Of a stretch of DNA of 64,000 nt, positions 63,526 to 64,000 are shown one piece after another. The stretch spans positions 987,677 to 1,051,676 of the forward strand of contig NZ_CAOJCM010000002.1 of NCBI RefSeq assembly GCF_948329825.1. Reading direction: 5' to 3'. The position numbers were made by a program, and so were the translations under genes. The notes below the pieces were generated by a model. That model saw nothing but the letters and a program-made list of their open reading frames with translations. It did not search any database and was not told the origin of the DNA. Origin of the DNA: Paenibacillus sp. JJ-100 (GTDB taxonomy: Bacteria; Bacillota; Bacilli; Paenibacillales; Paenibacillaceae). How positions within the stretch are numbered: position 1 is the stretch's first letter; every line of letters starts with the position of its first letter.

Positions 63526-64000
63526 ATGAAAAAGCGCCTTATTAAAAGAAATCTAAAAAAAAAAACTGCTGTCATATCTTTAGCTATGATGCTAACTTCT
63601 CAAGTTTCTCCATTTATTCAATTAGCTAAAGCATCTCCTAACGTGCAATTCAATAAGAAAGTAATTCTATCCTCTAATCAAGAAGTAAAACTCAGGCTGG
63701 ATCCTAGCTACAACTACATAACTAATGTCGTTAATTCTGGAACAGACGGGATTTTTGACATAGGCGACATTGTGAATTATTTAAATAATTCCCCCTCTTC
63801 TGCTGTTGCAAGTGACGTAAGAAAGATGTTAGAGAGAATTGATTTCCGAGCCTTTGCTAATTCGAACAACAATGATCCAAACTTGGCACCACTGATTGTA
63901 AGCTCGCCCTTGATTACGTTTGATCCCAATAGGAACAAATTTGACCCACACGTTTTGGGTGTGTCTTACTTATTCCACGATCCCAATGGAGATGCGCTCT
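63526..64000 (+). CDS. Large secreted/surface protein, N-terminal part (cut by window edge)
   Basis: ATG at 63526 after TGGAGGTTAATA. It has a basic start (MKKRLIKRNL) and a hydrophobic signal-like stretch (TAVISLAMMLTSQVSPF), with a likely cleavage near AKASPN. About 158 codons are visible, ending in GVSYLFHDPNGDAL, a pattern typical of Ig-like/cadherin-type repeats in long Paenibacillus surface proteins. The codon usage looks more AT-rich than upstream genes, possibly acquired. An A11 run lies in the codons after RNL. Confidence 0.7.
   Translation, partial: MKKRLIKRNLKKKTAVISLAMMLTSQVSPFIQLAKASPNVQFNKKVILSSNQEVKLRLDPSYNYITNVVNSGTDGIFDIGDIVNYLNNSPSSAVASDVRKMLERIDFRAFANSNNNDPNLAPLIVSSPLITFDPNRNKFDPHVLGVSYLFHDPNGDAL

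Noticed and set aside
1..64000. CRISPR arrays, tRNA/rRNA genes, insertion sequences, prophage
   Set aside because: No regularly spaced repeats, cloverleaf-like sequences, transposase or phage genes were seen by reading; a tool-based search could still find a degenerate one.

Overview
The window looks like a chromosomal segment of an endospore-forming Gram-positive bacterium, most likely a Paenibacillus. The evidence is the yqeG-yqeH-aroE-yhbY-nadD-yqeK-rsfS gene order next to comEA-comEB-comEC, a spoVAC-D-E spore operon, a T-box-controlled leuS, AGGAGG-type ribosome binding sites with several GTG/TTG starts, a YesM/YesN-type two-component system beside a sugar ABC transporter, and CRP-like Fnr boxes. 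Species-level assignment is inference. No tRNA, rRNA, CRISPR array, transposase or prophage gene was seen.

Layout. 1-5 kb: an ECF sigma factor cut by the left edge, with a probable self-recognised promoter; an unknown 100-residue gene behind two perfect palindromes; two decayed small genes. 2-7.3 kb: the competence DNA-uptake genes comEC, comEB, comEA (minus strand) with comER divergent. 7.3-10.1 kb: leuS and its T-box leader. 10.2-17.5 kb: an antibiotic-kinase-like gene, then a tightly packed housekeeping operon (yqeG to a YqeM-type methyltransferase, with cvfB inserted). 17.6-22 kb: MoxR ATPase, DUF58 and transglutaminase-domain proteins. 22.2-26.5 kb: spoVAC-D-E, tiny membrane peptides of the sporulation type, and an M42 peptidase. 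27.4-31.2 kb: nirB-nirD-nitrite transporter behind a class II Fnr-type promoter. 32-38 kb: histidine kinase/response regulator divergent from a sugar-binding protein and two permeases.

38-64 kb is more accessory. It holds an export operon (type II thioesterase, MacB-like ABC pair, TetR, MFS pump); an NmrA-type reductase behind a 17-bp palindromic operator; a group of RNA 2'-phosphotransferase, Imm48-like protein and Ser/Thr kinase; a viroplasmin-RNase H; a Fur-box-controlled siderophore ABC transporter followed by a MarR regulator (apparently leaderless) and an alpha/beta hydrolase sharing an operator motif with it; an amino-acid permease; an organosulfur scavenging cluster (HpaB-type monooxygenase, SsuD, SfnG, acyl-CoA-dehydrogenase-fold enzyme) with a divergent TetR; a decayed second copy of the siderophore-permease/hydrolase locus; and the start of a large secreted protein cut by the right edge.

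Working together: the left half is housekeeping and development (competence, translation, ribosome assembly, NAD synthesis, spore formation). The right half deals with nutrients and stress (nitrite, sugar, iron, sulfur, efflux). I do not see a clearly new defence or biosynthetic system. The most informative unusual points are the relict siderophore/hydrolase duplication, the leaderless MarR with a paired operator, the sulfur cluster with an acyl-CoA dehydrogenase homologue lacking the usual catalytic glutamate motif, and the orphan type II thioesterase in an export operon.
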